Assembly (NCBI RefSeq): GCF_051650185.1
Contig: NZ_JBOFIN010000094.1
Span: 69,913 to 133,912, forward strand
From: Scandinavium sp051650185
GTDB taxonomy: Bacteria > Pseudomonadota > Gammaproteobacteria > Enterobacterales > Enterobacteriaceae
Reading direction: 5' to 3'
DNA: 64,000 nucleotides
Shown here: piece by piece, positions 7,587 through 16,970 of the stretch
How positions within the stretch are numbered: position 1 is the stretch's first letter
Layout: the number at the start of each line of letters is the position of its first letter
The notes under the pieces: model-generated
What the model was told of the DNA's origin: nothing
What the model saw: only the letters and a program-made list of their open reading frames with translations
Databases searched by the model: none
Translations under genes and position numbers: made by a program

Positions 7587-9959
7587 TTACTGCTTATCAG
7601 GCAACGCGTAAGCGATGATGTAATCGCCCCGGTCTGGCGACTGACGTGCGCCACCTGCGTTGATGATGATGTACTGCTTACCGGTTTTCGGTGACACATA
7701 AGTCATCGGGCCGGACTGGCTTCCCACCGGCAGGCGGGATTTCCAGATTTCCTTACCGTTCGCGGTATCGAACGCGCGCAGATAGAAATCCTGCGTGCCC
7801 GCAAAGAACAGCAGGCCAGACTGCGTGGAGAGCGATGCCCCAAGCGTTGGCATCCCGATTGGGATTGGCATATGCATCCGAATACCCAGTGGGCCCGTAT
7901 CTTCTACGGTGCCTACCGGAACCTGCCACACCAGCTTCCCTGATTTCAGATCAACGGCAGACATCGTACCAAACGGCGGCTTCTGGCAAGGAATGCCCAG
8001 CGGTGACAGGAAGCGTTCGCGCATCGCACCAAACGGCGTACCGTCCATCGGCACGATACCCATCTCAATGCCGCTGGCGTTTTTCGCTACGTTTTCACGC
8101 GGGACCATATAGTTCGCCAGCCCCAGACGCATGTCGTTGACGAACATCAGGCTGTTGTTCGGGTCAATCGATACGCTGCCCCAGTTCATGCCACCCAACG
8201 ATCCCGGGAATTGCAGGGAGCGGTCGAGACTTGGCGGAGTGAAGATCCCCTGATGGCGCATCTCTTTAAACTGGATGCGGCACAGCAGCAGGTCAATCGG
8301 CGTCGCGCCCCACATATCAGACTCTTTCAGTGTTTGGTTGCCAATCATCGGCATCCCTACGGAATAGGGCTGAGTGGGGGAGTAGCGCTCACCCTTGATG
8401 TTTCCGGCCGGAACAGGGCGCTCTTCCACTTTTGCGACCGGTTTACCCGTTTCGCGGTTGAGCATGAAAATCATGCCCTGTTTCGAGGTCTGCACCAGCA
8501 CTGGCGTGGTGCCGCCTTTGCCGTCAGGCAAGTCGTACAGCAGCGGCTGAGAAGGCAGATCGAAATCCCACAAATCGTGGTGAGTGGTCTGGAAATGCCA
8601 GCGAACCTGGCCGCTGGTGGCGTCTACGGCCACAATCGATGAGCTGTATTTATCATCCAGCGCAGTACGTTCCCCGGCAAAGAAATCTGGCGTGGCGTTA
8701 CCGGTTGGCAGATAAATCAGATTCAGCTTCGCGTCGTAGGACATCGCCGACCAGACGTTTGGCGTACCGCGGGTGTAGGTGGAGCCTGCGGGTGGCTCAC
8801 CGGTCAATGCCGGATTGCCCGGGTCCCAGGCCCACGCCAGTTTCCCGGTATGAACATCGTAAGCGCGAACCACGCCAGGAGGCTCGCCAGTGGAGAAGTT
8901 ATCTGCCACGCGCCCACCAACAACCACGAGGTTACCCGCGACCAGCGGGGTCGAGGTTTGCTGGTAGTAACCCGGTTTGATATCCCCCATGCCGACGCTG
9001 AGATCGACCACTCCGTTGGTGCCGAAATCCGCACACGGTTTACCGGTCTCAGCATCAATCGCAATCAGGCGCGCATCTGTGGTTGGCAGGAACAGACGGC
9101 GAGCGCACATCGTAGGTTGTGCCGAAGAGGTAGGTGCTACGGCGGTCTGGTTATCTTCGAAATAACCGAGCCCACGGCAACGCTGCCAGTTTGGCGCGGT
9201 GGCTTTAGAGTCATAGCGCCATTTTTCTTTGCCGGAGTCGACATCCAGCGCCAGCACTTTACTGTAAGGCGTGCAGACGAACAGCGTATCGCCAACCTGA
9301 AGCGGGGTATTCTGATCTTCCGCGCCTGAGCCATTGCTCTGCGGAATATCTCCGGTGTGCGCGGTCCAGGCGACCTGAAGCTGATTCACATTCTGCTTAT
9401 TGATCTGATCCAGTGCCGCAAAACGATCGCCATGGGTGGTGTTCCCCCAGTGCTCCCAGTTTTTCTGCGCTTCACCCGGAGCGACGGGTTTCACCGGCAC
9501 GGGTTCGTCGGCACTGACCAGCGTTTGGGTATGGAACATGCCACCAGCGCTAACCAGCAACACCACGGCAATCACCGCCGCCAGGCTAAAAGCAGGGGCT
9601 TTACGCGTGTTTTGTGCAGAAAGGAAGGGCCAGACGAGGGCCGAAAGGAAAGCCAGCACGCCGAAGGTGAACAAACGAGAAAACAGCGGCCAGAAATCCC
9701 AGCCTGCATCGCTGATGGCCCAGATGATGGACGCCACAAACGCGATGGCATACAGCAAGATCCCGCCACGACGATTTCTGCCGATAAGCCAGGCGCTGAT
9801 CAGCATCACCAGACCCATCATGCCGAAGTACCAACTGCCACCGACGCTTGCGAGCTTAACGCCCAGCCCGCCGACTGCCAGCCCGATGAGTGCCATCAAT
9901 ATCACTAAAAGCCACTTGAGGATCCCTGGGAATCCTTGTGGCGTACTGCCCGTTACCAT
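7587..9959 (-). CDS. Membrane-bound PQQ-dependent dehydrogenase (glucose/quinate/shikimate family)
   Basis: Quinoprotein of 790 residues: five hydrophobic helices in the first 145, then a periplasmic eight-bladed propeller with tryptophan-docking repeats and the active-site region HHDLWDFDLPSQPLL. Electrons pass to ubiquinone. It is clearly homologous to E. coli Gcd (796 residues) but diverges along its length and is not at the usual gcd locus, so the substrate could be glucose, quinate or shikimate. The start ATG follows GGAGA. A metabolite symporter is divergent, and a protocatechuate pathway lies 6 kb away, which makes quinate or shikimate plausible. No PQQ biosynthesis genes are in the window. 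Confidence 0.88.
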   Translation of the reverse strand: MVTGSTPQGFPGILKWLLVILMALIGLAVGGLGVKLASVGGSWYFGMMGLVMLISAWLIGRNRRGGILLYAIAFVASIIWAISDAGWDFWPLFSRLFTFGVLAFLSALVWPFLSAQNTRKAPAFSLAAVIAVVLLVSAGGMFHTQTLVSADEPVPVKPVAPGEAQKNWEHWGNTTHGDRFAALDQINKQNVNQLQVAWTAHTGDIPQSNGSGAEDQNTPLQVGDTLFVCTPYSKVLALDVDSGKEKWRYDSKATAPNWQRCRGLGYFEDNQTAVAPTSSAQPTMCARRLFLPTTDARLIAIDAETGKPCADFGTNGVVDLSVGMGDIKPGYYQQTSTPLVAGNLVVVGGRVADNFSTGEPPGVVRAYDVHTGKLAWAWDPGNPALTGEPPAGSTYTRGTPNVWSAMSYDAKLNLIYLPTGNATPDFFAGERTALDDKYSSSIVAVDATSGQVRWHFQTTHHDLWDFDLPSQPLLYDLPDGKGGTTPVLVQTSKQGMIFMLNRETGKPVAKVEERPVPAGNIKGERYSPTQPYSVGMPMIGNQTLKESDMWGATPIDLLLCRIQFKEMRHQGIFTPPSLDRSLQFPGSLGGMNWGSVSIDPNNSLMFVNDMRLGLANYMVPRENVAKNASGIEMGIVPMDGTPFGAMRERFLSPLGIPCQKPPFGTMSAVDLKSGKLVWQVPVGTVEDTGPLGIRMHMPIPIGMPTLGASLSTQSGLLFFAGTQDFYLRAFDTANGKEIWKSRLPVGSQSGPMTYVSPKTGKQYIIINAGGARQSPDRGDYIIAYALPDKQ

Positions 9960-10342
9960 GTCTGTCTCCTTAACGCGGCCTTTGTCCGAAATGAACCAGA
10001 TGAATCATTTATTCTGAGAAAGGCCAATGGATCGCGTTTTTTTAAGCTTTAAATCGCTTTAAAGATACGCAACGAAATATTGTGTGAACCATTTGGTTAA
10101 TTGGCAGCATGATAGAACTGTTAAATTGCATTGCGCAATTGTTAATAAATAATTTCGCATTATTTGTTTACTCAATAGATGAACGTCGTATCCCTCAGAC
10201 TGACGCGGACTAAACTGTGATCGGGCGGGAGTAATTCAGTGTCGACACGGATCGAGCTCACATTTTGCCGTAGGAAAAGTGGGCGTAATTTCCTCATCGT
10301 GATTAATACTATATCTATAATAGAAACGCAGAAGGGGCGGCG
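9960..10342. other. Divergent regulatory region between PQQ dehydrogenase and symporter genes
   Basis: About 380 bases, A/T-rich in its first half and without a credible gene. It must hold both promoters. I see no operator that I can name. Confidence 0.5.
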
Positions 10343-11662
10343 ATGAATAAGGCACAAACTCTGGAGAGCGTGTCGGCTCCGGCTGACATCCCTGTGGCGC
10401 GAAAGTTGCGCAAAGTATTGCTGGCTACCGGCGTAGGGCATTTTGTTGAGTGGTTTGACTTCGGTCTGTACGGCACGCTGGCGGCGATTATCGGTTTGCA
10501 GTTCTTTCATGCCGACAGCCCGGGCGTGGCGTTGCTATCTTCGTTTGCTGTCTTTGGCGCGGGTTTTATTATGCGTCCTCTGGGTGGGCTGTACTTTGGG
10601 TCGCTCGGGGATCGGGTTGGGCGGCAAAAAGTGCTGGCAACCGTCATACTGCTGACTTCAGGCGCCACGTTTGTGATGGGGTTGCTGCCGACCTATTCGC
10701 AAATTGGCGTCACGGCGACTGTGTTGCTGGTGGTGACTCGTCTGGTTCAGGGTTTTGCCGCAGGGGGTGAAAGCTCCGGGGCGACAACTTATCTGGCGGA
10801 ATATGCCCCCAATGATAAGCGCGGCTATTTTACCTGCTGGATTGATAACTTCGGCTTTATGGCGTTTGTCGCCGGGTCAGGGCTGGTTTTTCTGCTAACG
10901 GCTTCACTCGGTGAAACGGCAATGAATGACTGGGGCTGGCGCATTCCGTTTCTCATTGCCGGGCCGCTGGGTTGGGTAGGATTGTATCTTCGCCAGCACC
11001 TTGAAGATTCCCCCGAATACAAAGCGGTAGCGCAAAGCGGCAAAACTGAAAGTGCGCCTTTGCGTGCAGCCGTCACCAAAGCGTGGCCTGCATTATTGTT
11101 TTGCGTCGGATTTGTTGTCCTGAAAGCCGTGGGGCACTGGACGCTGCAAACTTTCATGCCCGGTTATCTCTCCACCGAACTGCATTTTTCGAAGCTGGAT
11201 TCCTACGCGATAACGACGGTTGGGCTGTTTGGCATTGCGGTGCTGGTGCCTTTTATGGGGTATCTGTCCGATCGCTTTGGCCGTAAGCCGCTGATGCTGG
11301 CAGGTTGTGCAGGATTTATACTTTTCAGCTATCCGGCGATGATGGTCATGGCCCAGGGTAATTTTCTCTCCGCAGTGCTGGCAATGTTGTTACTGGGCGC
11401 TTTTATTGCAGCATTCGATGGCGCATGCAGCGCAGCGATGGCTGAACTGTTCCCAACCAGCGTGCGTTACGGTGGATTGTCTATTGCTTATAATTTTGCC
11501 GTCGCTTTCTTTGGCGGGATCACGCCGTGGTTCTCGGTATGGCTAATCGGCGCGACGGGCGACAAATTTTCACCGGCTTACTACGTGATGGGAGCGGCGC
11601 TGGTCACCTTCCTGACCGTGCTGAAAGCGAAAGAGACGGCGGGCAAACCGCTACGGCGATAA
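10343..11662 (+). CDS. MFS metabolite:H+ symporter (KgtP/ShiA-like)
   Basis: A 439-residue, 12-helix transporter of the metabolite:H+ symporter family. The family signatures are HFVEWFDFGLYGTLA in helix 1, the loop motif GSLGDRVGRQKVLA, and RLVQGFAAGGESSGATTYLAEYAP; the second-half copy is GYLSDRFGRKPLM. Relatives carry alpha-ketoglutarate, shikimate, citrate or proline. It is divergent from the PQQ dehydrogenase and may import a related organic acid. Substrate is not decided by sequence. Confidence 0.88.
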   Translation: MNKAQTLESVSAPADIPVARKLRKVLLATGVGHFVEWFDFGLYGTLAAIIGLQFFHADSPGVALLSSFAVFGAGFIMRPLGGLYFGSLGDRVGRQKVLATVILLTSGATFVMGLLPTYSQIGVTATVLLVVTRLVQGFAAGGESSGATTYLAEYAPNDKRGYFTCWIDNFGFMAFVAGSGLVFLLTASLGETAMNDWGWRIPFLIAGPLGWVGLYLRQHLEDSPEYKAVAQSGKTESAPLRAAVTKAWPALLFCVGFVVLKAVGHWTLQTFMPGYLSTELHFSKLDSYAITTVGLFGIAVLVPFMGYLSDRFGRKPLMLAGCAGFILFSYPAMMVMAQGNFLSAVLAMLLLGAFIAAFDGACSAAMAELFPTSVRYGGLSIAYNFAVAFFGGITPWFSVWLIGATGDKFSPAYYVMGAALVTFLTVLKAKETAGKPLRR

Positions 11663-11753
11663 TGCTCAAATTTACGCCACTGTTGTTTTTGGTCAAAAAA
11701 CAAACAGGGTTGGCTGCTATACTTATCGGGTTATCAACGTAAATGAGGATGCT

Positions 11754-11942
11754 ATGGATACCGAGTTAACCCCCGCGCAGCTTGCCGTCGAATTTCTCCG
11801 CCGCGATGCGACCGCTTTAACCCCCGCACAATACCTGAAACGCGTTAAACAGTTAGAGCTGGAATTTGCCGATCTGATGGCGCTCTCCTCGCTGGAACTG
11901 AAAGAAGAGATCGACTACGCCTGGCGCATGGGTATCCACTGA
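11754..11942 (+). CDS. Small conserved-type protein of unknown function
   Basis: A 62-residue, acidic, probably helical protein (ends LKEEIDYAWRMGIH) with an ATG behind AATGAGGA and a TATACT-like -10 element about 35 bases upstream. A strong terminator follows its stop, so it looks like a real independent gene. I do not recognise a family. No membrane segment, cysteine or signal is present. Confidence 0.7.
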   Translation: MDTELTPAQLAVEFLRRDATALTPAQYLKRVKQLELEFADLMALSSLELKEEIDYAWRMGIH

Positions 11943-11960
11943 TCCTTGTAGCCATAAAAA

Positions 11961-11992
11961 AGCCCGCCGGGTTTCCTCGGCGGGCTTTGTTG
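11961..11992. terminator. Bidirectional terminator between the small gene and uspE
   Basis: AGCCCGCCG and CGGCGGGCT form a perfect 9-bp stem with an 8-base loop. TTTGTTGTTTT follows on the plus strand and an A-run (AAAAA) precedes it, which would give a T-run on the minus strand for uspE. Confidence 0.92.
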
Positions 11993-12005
11993 TTTTACAG
12001 GCTAA

Positions 12006-12956
12006 TCAATCATCTTCTTCGTCATCCAGCTCAACCGGCGTCTGGTACTGATCGGGTTTGAGCGCCAGCAGGTCGCAGCGCAGGTGATCGATAACCTGTT
12101 CCGCAGTATTGCCGAGAAACGCCGCCGACAGCCCGGTACGTCCCACGGTGCCCAGCACCACAATCCCCGCTTGCAGATGTTCGGCGATATCCGGAATGAC
12201 TTCTTCTGGCAGGCCTTTTTCCACATGGGTCATGTTTTCGCTGATGCTGTATTTCTGACGCAGCGCTTTCATCGCCAGCAGGTGCTGGCCGCGAATGGCG
12301 TCGTTGTAGACACTCGGGTCGAAATCAGGGAGCTCAATCGCAATGTTGATGGGGGTGACCGGATAAGCGCCGACCAGATGCACTTCGGTATGGTTAATTT
12401 GGTCTGCTAACTGGAGCGTTTCACGAACCAGTTTATCGTTGAGGGCATTGTGATACTCCTCTTCGCTGGCAAGATTCACGGCCACTATCGCTTTGCCGCC
12501 TTCCGGCCACGGCTGGTCTTTGACCATCCACACCGGGCAAGGGCATTTACGCAGCAGATGCCAGTCGGTGGGAGTGAAAATCACGGCTTCCAGTTTGTCG
12601 TGCTGGTGGGCCATCTTCAGCAGCAAGTCGTGCCCGCCGCTCATCACTTCCTGGATAATCGCTTCGAAGGGACGGTTATGCCACACGACTTTAATGTCAA
12701 TCGGCACACCCGCTTCAATATAAAACCTGGCCTGCTCGCGGATCCATGCGGTCCGCTGGCTAATGACGCCCTGACGCATCGCAGTGCGTTCGTCAGGCGA
12801 CAGAAGAGTGGTCATCTCATAGGAAAAATCATAGATCGGCAAAAAGGCTTTAATGGATCCACCAATCCTTTGATGAAGGTAAACTGCTCGCCGCAATGCG
12901 GGTTGATCGTCCTGGTTAGGATCGATGGCTACCAGCATATTTTGATACTTTGCCAT
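12006..12956 (-). CDS. uspE: Universal stress protein E (tandem Usp)
   Basis: Cytoplasmic tandem universal stress protein of 316 residues, the same length as E. coli UspE and nearly identical in sequence, including the acidic tail PVELDDEEDD. Two Usp domains are joined. The second has the nucleotide-loop-like GTVGRTGLSAAFLGNTAEQV. The start at 12956 gives the family N-terminus MAKYQNMLVAIDPNQDD and follows AGGAG; an in-frame extension to 12983 is rejected. It lies downstream of fnr on the same strand, the usual enterobacterial order. Confidence 0.96.
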   Translation of the reverse strand: MAKYQNMLVAIDPNQDDQPALRRAVYLHQRIGGSIKAFLPIYDFSYEMTTLLSPDERTAMRQGVISQRTAWIREQARFYIEAGVPIDIKVVWHNRPFEAIIQEVMSGGHDLLLKMAHQHDKLEAVIFTPTDWHLLRKCPCPVWMVKDQPWPEGGKAIVAVNLASEEEYHNALNDKLVRETLQLADQINHTEVHLVGAYPVTPINIAIELPDFDPSVYNDAIRGQHLLAMKALRQKYSISENMTHVEKGLPEEVIPDIAEHLQAGIVVLGTVGRTGLSAAFLGNTAEQVIDHLRCDLLALKPDQYQTPVELDDEEDD

Positions 12957-13093
12957 ACAGGGTCTCCTTACAACTGTCACCACAGTCTGTAAATAAAAGA
13001 TAACCCATCCGGAGTGATTGAAACAGGGAATAACCTTCGCCAGATCAATAAATCACAAAAATTTAGCGACCTGGCGGAAGGAAAAAGCAGGGG

Positions 13094-13846
13094 TCAGGCG
13101 ACGTTACGGGCCTGACCGGCGAGAACAGACAGCGCATCGCTGTTTTCGATAGTGATGTATTTGCCTTTTACCGCCAGCATGCCGCTTTTCTGGAAACGAC
13201 CCAGCAGACGGCTGATGGTTTCTACGGTCAGGCCGAGGTAGTTACCGATATCACCACGCGTCATGGTCAGACGGAATTCACGAGGCGAGAAACCGCGCTG
13301 TGCAAAACGGCGGGAGAGGTTATAGATAAACGCCGCCAGGCGCTCTTCCGCATTTTTCTTGGACAGCAGCAGGATCATGTCCTGGTCGCCTTTAATTTCG
13401 CCGCTCATCAGACGCATCATCTGCTGACGCAGATTGGGCATCTTGCCGGAGAGGTCATCCAGCGTTTCGAACGGGATTTCACAGACCATGGAGGTTTCCA
13501 GCGCTTGCGCGAAGCTCGGGTGATGACCCGTGCCGATGGCATCAAAGCCGACTAAATCGCCCGCCAGATGGAAGCCGGTGATCTGCTCGTCGCCTTGTTC
13601 TGTGATGGTATAGCTCTTGATCGTCCCGGAGCGAATGGCATACAGAGATTTTAGCTCATCGCCTGCTTTGAACAGGGTCTGGCCTTTCTGAATCGGCTTT
13701 TTACGTTCGATAATATTATCAAGCTGATCAAGCTCATGCTCATTCAGCGTGAACGGGATACAGAGCTGGCTGATGCTGCAATCCTGGCAGTGGATAGCAC
13801 AACCGCCAGACTGAATGCGTCGTATAATTCGCTTTTCCGGGATCAT
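13094..13846 (-). CDS. fnr: Global anaerobic regulator FNR
   Basis: Oxygen-sensing CRP-family regulator of 250 residues, same length as E. coli. The N-terminal cysteines C16, C20, C23 and C29 (GGCAIHCQDCSISQLC) and the partner cysteine in TSMVCEIPF supply the [4Fe-4S] ligands. The C-terminal helix-turn-helix has the recognition helix LTVETISRLLGRFQ. It has its own FNR box upstream. Confidence 0.97.
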   Translation of the reverse strand: MIPEKRIIRRIQSGGCAIHCQDCSISQLCIPFTLNEHELDQLDNIIERKKPIQKGQTLFKAGDELKSLYAIRSGTIKSYTITEQGDEQITGFHLAGDLVGFDAIGTGHHPSFAQALETSMVCEIPFETLDDLSGKMPNLRQQMMRLMSGEIKGDQDMILLLSKKNAEERLAAFIYNLSRRFAQRGFSPREFRLTMTRGDIGNYLGLTVETISRLLGRFQKSGMLAVKGKYITIENSDALSVLAGQARNVA

Positions 13847-13865
13847 AGATATGCTCGAGCTTTAA

Positions 13866-13879
13866 TTGATATTGGTCAA
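13866..13879 (-). promoter_or_regulatory. FNR box in the fnr promoter
   Basis: TTGATATTGGTCAA matches TTGAT-N4-ATCAA with one mismatch. It lies 20 bases upstream of the fnr ATG, consistent with the known negative autoregulation of fnr. Confidence 0.8.
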
Positions 13880-14039
13880 TTTTAACATCTTTTTGGTGAG
13901 CAAGTAAGTCTCGAAAACTCGAATCACGCAATATTAGCAAGGGAAATGAAGAGGTACATCTATCTGACTGATATCCCTAAGGTAAATTGACGGAGTTCGA
14001 GCGTAAAACTGTCTAATATTTCCAATATGGCACGGATCA

Positions 14040-14555
14040 TCAAAGCAAAAGGTAGCCTTCGTGGCGCAGCAGCCACTCTTTTCGCTGCACGCCTCCGGCA
14101 TAACCGGTCATGGTGCCATTGCTGCCGATAACACGGTGGCAGGGAACCACCACGCTGACCGGATTCGAACCATTTGCCGCACCAACGGCACGGGCGGCAC
14201 CAGGACGACCAAGCGCCTGGGCAAGCTGGCCATAGTGCATCACCTGTCCGCAGGGAATAGAACGCAGTGCCTTCCACACTTCACGCTGAAAAGGCGTGCC
14301 GGCGGTTTCACTCGGCAAGGTATCAATCACGCTGAGATCGCCTTCAAAGTAGGCTTTCATCTTATCGCTCAGGCCGTCCGGATTGCTGGCCGCGACGCGC
14401 TGATAACCTTCGCTGCGATAATGAAGATCCAGCAATTGCACCATTCTGTCGCTGTGTTCTTCCCACTCGACGGCACGCAGACGGAATTGTTCGTCGCACA
14501 GAAGCCACAAGGGGCCGAGTGGGGTGATAATTTTGTCTTCCAGCAGTGTCAGCAT
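14040..14555 (-). CDS. ogt: O6-alkylguanine-DNA alkyltransferase Ogt
   Basis: DNA repair protein that moves alkyl groups from O6-alkylguanine or O4-alkylthymine to its own cysteine. The length of 171 residues equals E. coli Ogt. The acceptor Cys139 lies in VVPCHRVIG, and the DNA-binding segment GRPGAARAVGAANGSNP is intact. Start ATG at 14555 follows AAAGGA; the GTG three bases earlier is not needed. Same strand and order as fnr and uspE. Confidence 0.95.
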   Translation of the reverse strand: MLTLLEDKIITPLGPLWLLCDEQFRLRAVEWEEHSDRMVQLLDLHYRSEGYQRVAASNPDGLSDKMKAYFEGDLSVIDTLPSETAGTPFQREVWKALRSIPCGQVMHYGQLAQALGRPGAARAVGAANGSNPVSVVVPCHRVIGSNGTMTGYAGGVQRKEWLLRHEGYLLL

Positions 14556-14615
14556 CACGCTTCCTTTATTACGGGGGAAAGCCTACAACATACCACGCCG
14601 TCTCTTTTCGCTTAA

Positions 14616-15446
14616 CTCGTATCTTGCTGTCGTGTTAGCGCTTTGCGTTGAGGGTGGGGCTGTTACAAACGTGTAAAGTTAGAGTGATGAAAGCGGCGGT
14701 AATAGTGGACTGAACACAAAGCAATACTTTTTAATCTTTGCTGTTTTTTCTCATTATTCCCGCTCCATCAAGAGCGGCATGGCATTTCCAATAATGAGAG
14801 GCTGGCACCTGGAATGATATATTTTCTGGGAAGACCATTGGCCAATAACGTGTGGCGGCTGATTATATTCTTAGTGAATATATTTCATGAAAGTAATGCA
14901 ATTATGCGCAGTGATGTTTACGTTCCGTACTCCCATTGCTCGCTAACTGGAGGGCGAGCACACCTGAGCTTCAGCGTATACCATGTATTTCAAAGTCATC
15001 CATTAGAAGCGTTGCAGTATTGAAAGTAGCAAAACGGGGAATGAACATGGGCGGGTAATTATTTCAAAGGCAATTATTTTTTACGGATAAAAAACAGGAT
15101 CTGTCGACATCCGCCAGATCCCGCAGTATACACAGCAATATTTCCGTAACGTCGTCCCACATTTTACTCCCCCATGCAGGTAATACAGTTATAGCGAATT
15201 TATATTTAATTACCAGCACTTTTCAGTGATGGATTTCACGATTTTTTAACATTGATGTTTCATGTTATCTGCCATTAATTCTAGTTAAGTAACGGTTAAC
15301 TCTTTTTAATTTCCCGCCAGGTTAAAAAACAGTCAATGATATATTCTTTCAGCAAACAGTTTCCAATAAACCAAAACGCATTGAGCGCGAGGCAGGGCGC
15401 GGCTATAGTACGTTTTCAGTAGACGCCGTAGCGGGAGGAGGTAAAG
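14616..15446. other. 830-base A/T-rich gap between ogt and smrA
   Basis: No gene I can support. A 69-codon frame at 14814-15023 has no recognisable product. The segment is much richer in A/T than its flanks, which suggests an old insertion remnant or an H-NS-bound regulatory region. The smrA promoter must lie near its right end. Confidence 0.5.
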
Positions 15447-16010
15447 ATGAACCCTGACGACAAATCGCTGTTTCTTGACGCCATGGAGGATGTCCAGCCC
15501 CTCAAACAGCCTGTGAATGTGCACTGGCAGCCCCATCGTAATACCAAAGCGCCAAAGCCTGTCGATACGCTGCAACTCGACAACTTCCTCACAACGGGTT
15601 TTCTCGATATCGTGCCGCTGGGCACACCGCTTGACTATAAGCGGGAAGGCTTGCAAAACGGGGTACTTGATAAGCTGCGGCTTGGCAAATACAGCCAGCA
15701 AGCGAGTCTGACGCTGATTGGTCAATCTGTTGAGCAAAGTCGTCAGATGCTGTTTGCCTTCATTCACCAGGCGCACCAGGACGGGCTGCGAAATGTGCTG
15801 ATCATTCATGGCAAGGGCAAAGCCGATAATTCTCACGCGAACATTATTCGTAGCTATCTGGCGCGTTGGCTGACTGAATTTGATGACGTGCAGGCGTTCT
15901 GTAGCGCGCTACCGCACCATGGCGGCAGCGGCGCTTGTTACGTGGCGCTGAAAAAATCGGAGCAGGCCAAACTGGAAAACTGGGAACGCCACGCCAAACG
16001 CAGCCGCTAG
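15447..16010 (+). CDS. smrA: Smr-domain endonuclease SmrA
   Basis: Small MutS-related domain protein of 187 residues, equal in length to E. coli SmrA (YdaL), which has reported DNA endonuclease activity. The Smr core spans residues 95-175: IHGKGKADNSHANIIRSYL and the C-terminal HHGGSGACYVALKK, including the conserved H-G-K/R-G loop. Start ATG follows GGGAGGAGG. Its last four codons are convergent with, and overlap, the end of pcaR. Confidence 0.93.
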   Translation: MNPDDKSLFLDAMEDVQPLKQPVNVHWQPHRNTKAPKPVDTLQLDNFLTTGFLDIVPLGTPLDYKREGLQNGVLDKLRLGKYSQQASLTLIGQSVEQSRQMLFAFIHQAHQDGLRNVLIIHGKGKADNSHANIIRSYLARWLTEFDDVQAFCSALPHHGGSGACYVALKKSEQAKLENWERHAKRSR

Positions 16011-16813
16011 CGCAGCAGTAACGTCAGCTCTTTTGCCGCTTTTTGCAGTTCCGGCAGCACGCGCTCAACCATTTCCTGGGCCGACATCTGCCCCGCATGT
16101 ACGCCAACGTTCAGCGCCGCAACATTATGCCCCTGTGGGTTGAACAGCGGCACGGCAAGCGATCGTAAGCCCATCTCCAGTTCCTGATCGTTAAGCGCGT
16201 AGCCTTGTTGACGCACGCGCTTCAGCTCTGTACGCAGCTTGCTCACCGAATCTACTGTCTGCGGCGTATAGCGAATCATCGTTACTCGCGCCAGCATATC
16301 GTTCAGTTTCTCTTCCGGTTGATGGCTCAACAAAACCCGCCCCATCGATGTCGCCCAGGCGGGCAGGCGGCTGCCGATATCCAGATCGATAGTCATGATC
16401 CGCGAACTGGAGGCGCGGGCGATATAGAGAATATCGTCGCCGTCGAGCGTCGCAATCGAGCAGGACTCATTGAGCATTTCGCTCAGATGCTTCAGTACCG
16501 GCTGCGCCGAGCGGGCGAGCGGCGTGGACGCCAGCCAGGCGTGACCCAGCGACAAAATGCGTGGCCGCAACTGGAAGTTTTTCCCGTCCTCCGCATAGAC
16601 GAACCCGAGCTTGCCCAGCGTATACAGGCAGCGACGAACAGCCGCGCGCGGGATACCGGTTTTCTGGCTGATTTGTGAAATCGACAGCACCGGGCGCTGT
16701 GGGGTAAAGGCCTGAATCACCTCCAGCCCTCGTGCAAGCGAAGCCATAAAGTTGGGATCGCCCTTAAACGGATCGCTCTCTCCGCTCAGGAGATCGTCGG
16801 GATGTTTGGTCAT
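16007..16813 (-). CDS. pcaR: IclR-family activator of the pca operon, PcaR
   Basis: A 268-residue IclR-type regulator: N-terminal winged helix (SLARGLEVIQAFTPQRPVLS ... TGIPRAAVRRCLYTLGKLGFV, residues 25-80) and a C-terminal effector domain for beta-ketoadipate in this family. The start at 16813 (MTKHPDDLLSG) follows GGAGG; a long in-frame extension to 17071 runs into the pcaI coding region and is rejected. It is divergent from pcaIJFBDC, with operator copies between. Confidence 0.94.
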   Translation of the reverse strand: MTKHPDDLLSGESDPFKGDPNFMASLARGLEVIQAFTPQRPVLSISQISQKTGIPRAAVRRCLYTLGKLGFVYAEDGKNFQLRPRILSLGHAWLASTPLARSAQPVLKHLSEMLNESCSIATLDGDDILYIARASSSRIMTIDLDIGSRLPAWATSMGRVLLSHQPEEKLNDMLARVTMIRYTPQTVDSVSKLRTELKRVRQQGYALNDQELEMGLRSLAVPLFNPQGHNVAALNVGVHAGQMSAQEMVERVLPELQKAAKELTLLLR

Positions 16814-16855
16814 GTTTTTGCCTCCGATCACAGTTTGAAAGCAAAGATACAGGAT

Positions 16856-16870
16856 GTTCGATAATCGCAC
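16856..16870 (+). promoter_or_regulatory. PcaR operator, exact consensus copy
   Basis: GTTCGATAATCGCAC equals the 15-base PcaR motif known from Pseudomonas putida pca promoters. An inverted partial copy (TTCGATTATCG) lies at 16876-16886. Confidence 0.82.
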
Positions 16871-16939
16871 CATATTTCGATTATCGCCCTTGACCGACAC
16901 CGTTAAGCGGGTCACATTTTGTGCGAACAACGCATAAAA

Positions 16940-16954
16940 GTGCGATAACCGCAC
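16940..16954 (+). promoter_or_regulatory. Second PcaR operator, adjacent to pcaI
   Basis: GTGCGATAACCGCAC differs from the PcaR motif at two positions. It lies 16 bases upstream of the pcaI ATG and 84 bases (about eight helical turns) from the first copy, in the expected -10 region. Confidence 0.7.
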
Positions 16955-16970
16955 AACAAGGAGCGACCTG

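Noticed and set aside
14814..15023. 69-codon frame in the ogt-smrA gap
   Set aside because: No ribosome site, no recognised family, and composition that fits random A/T-rich sequence.
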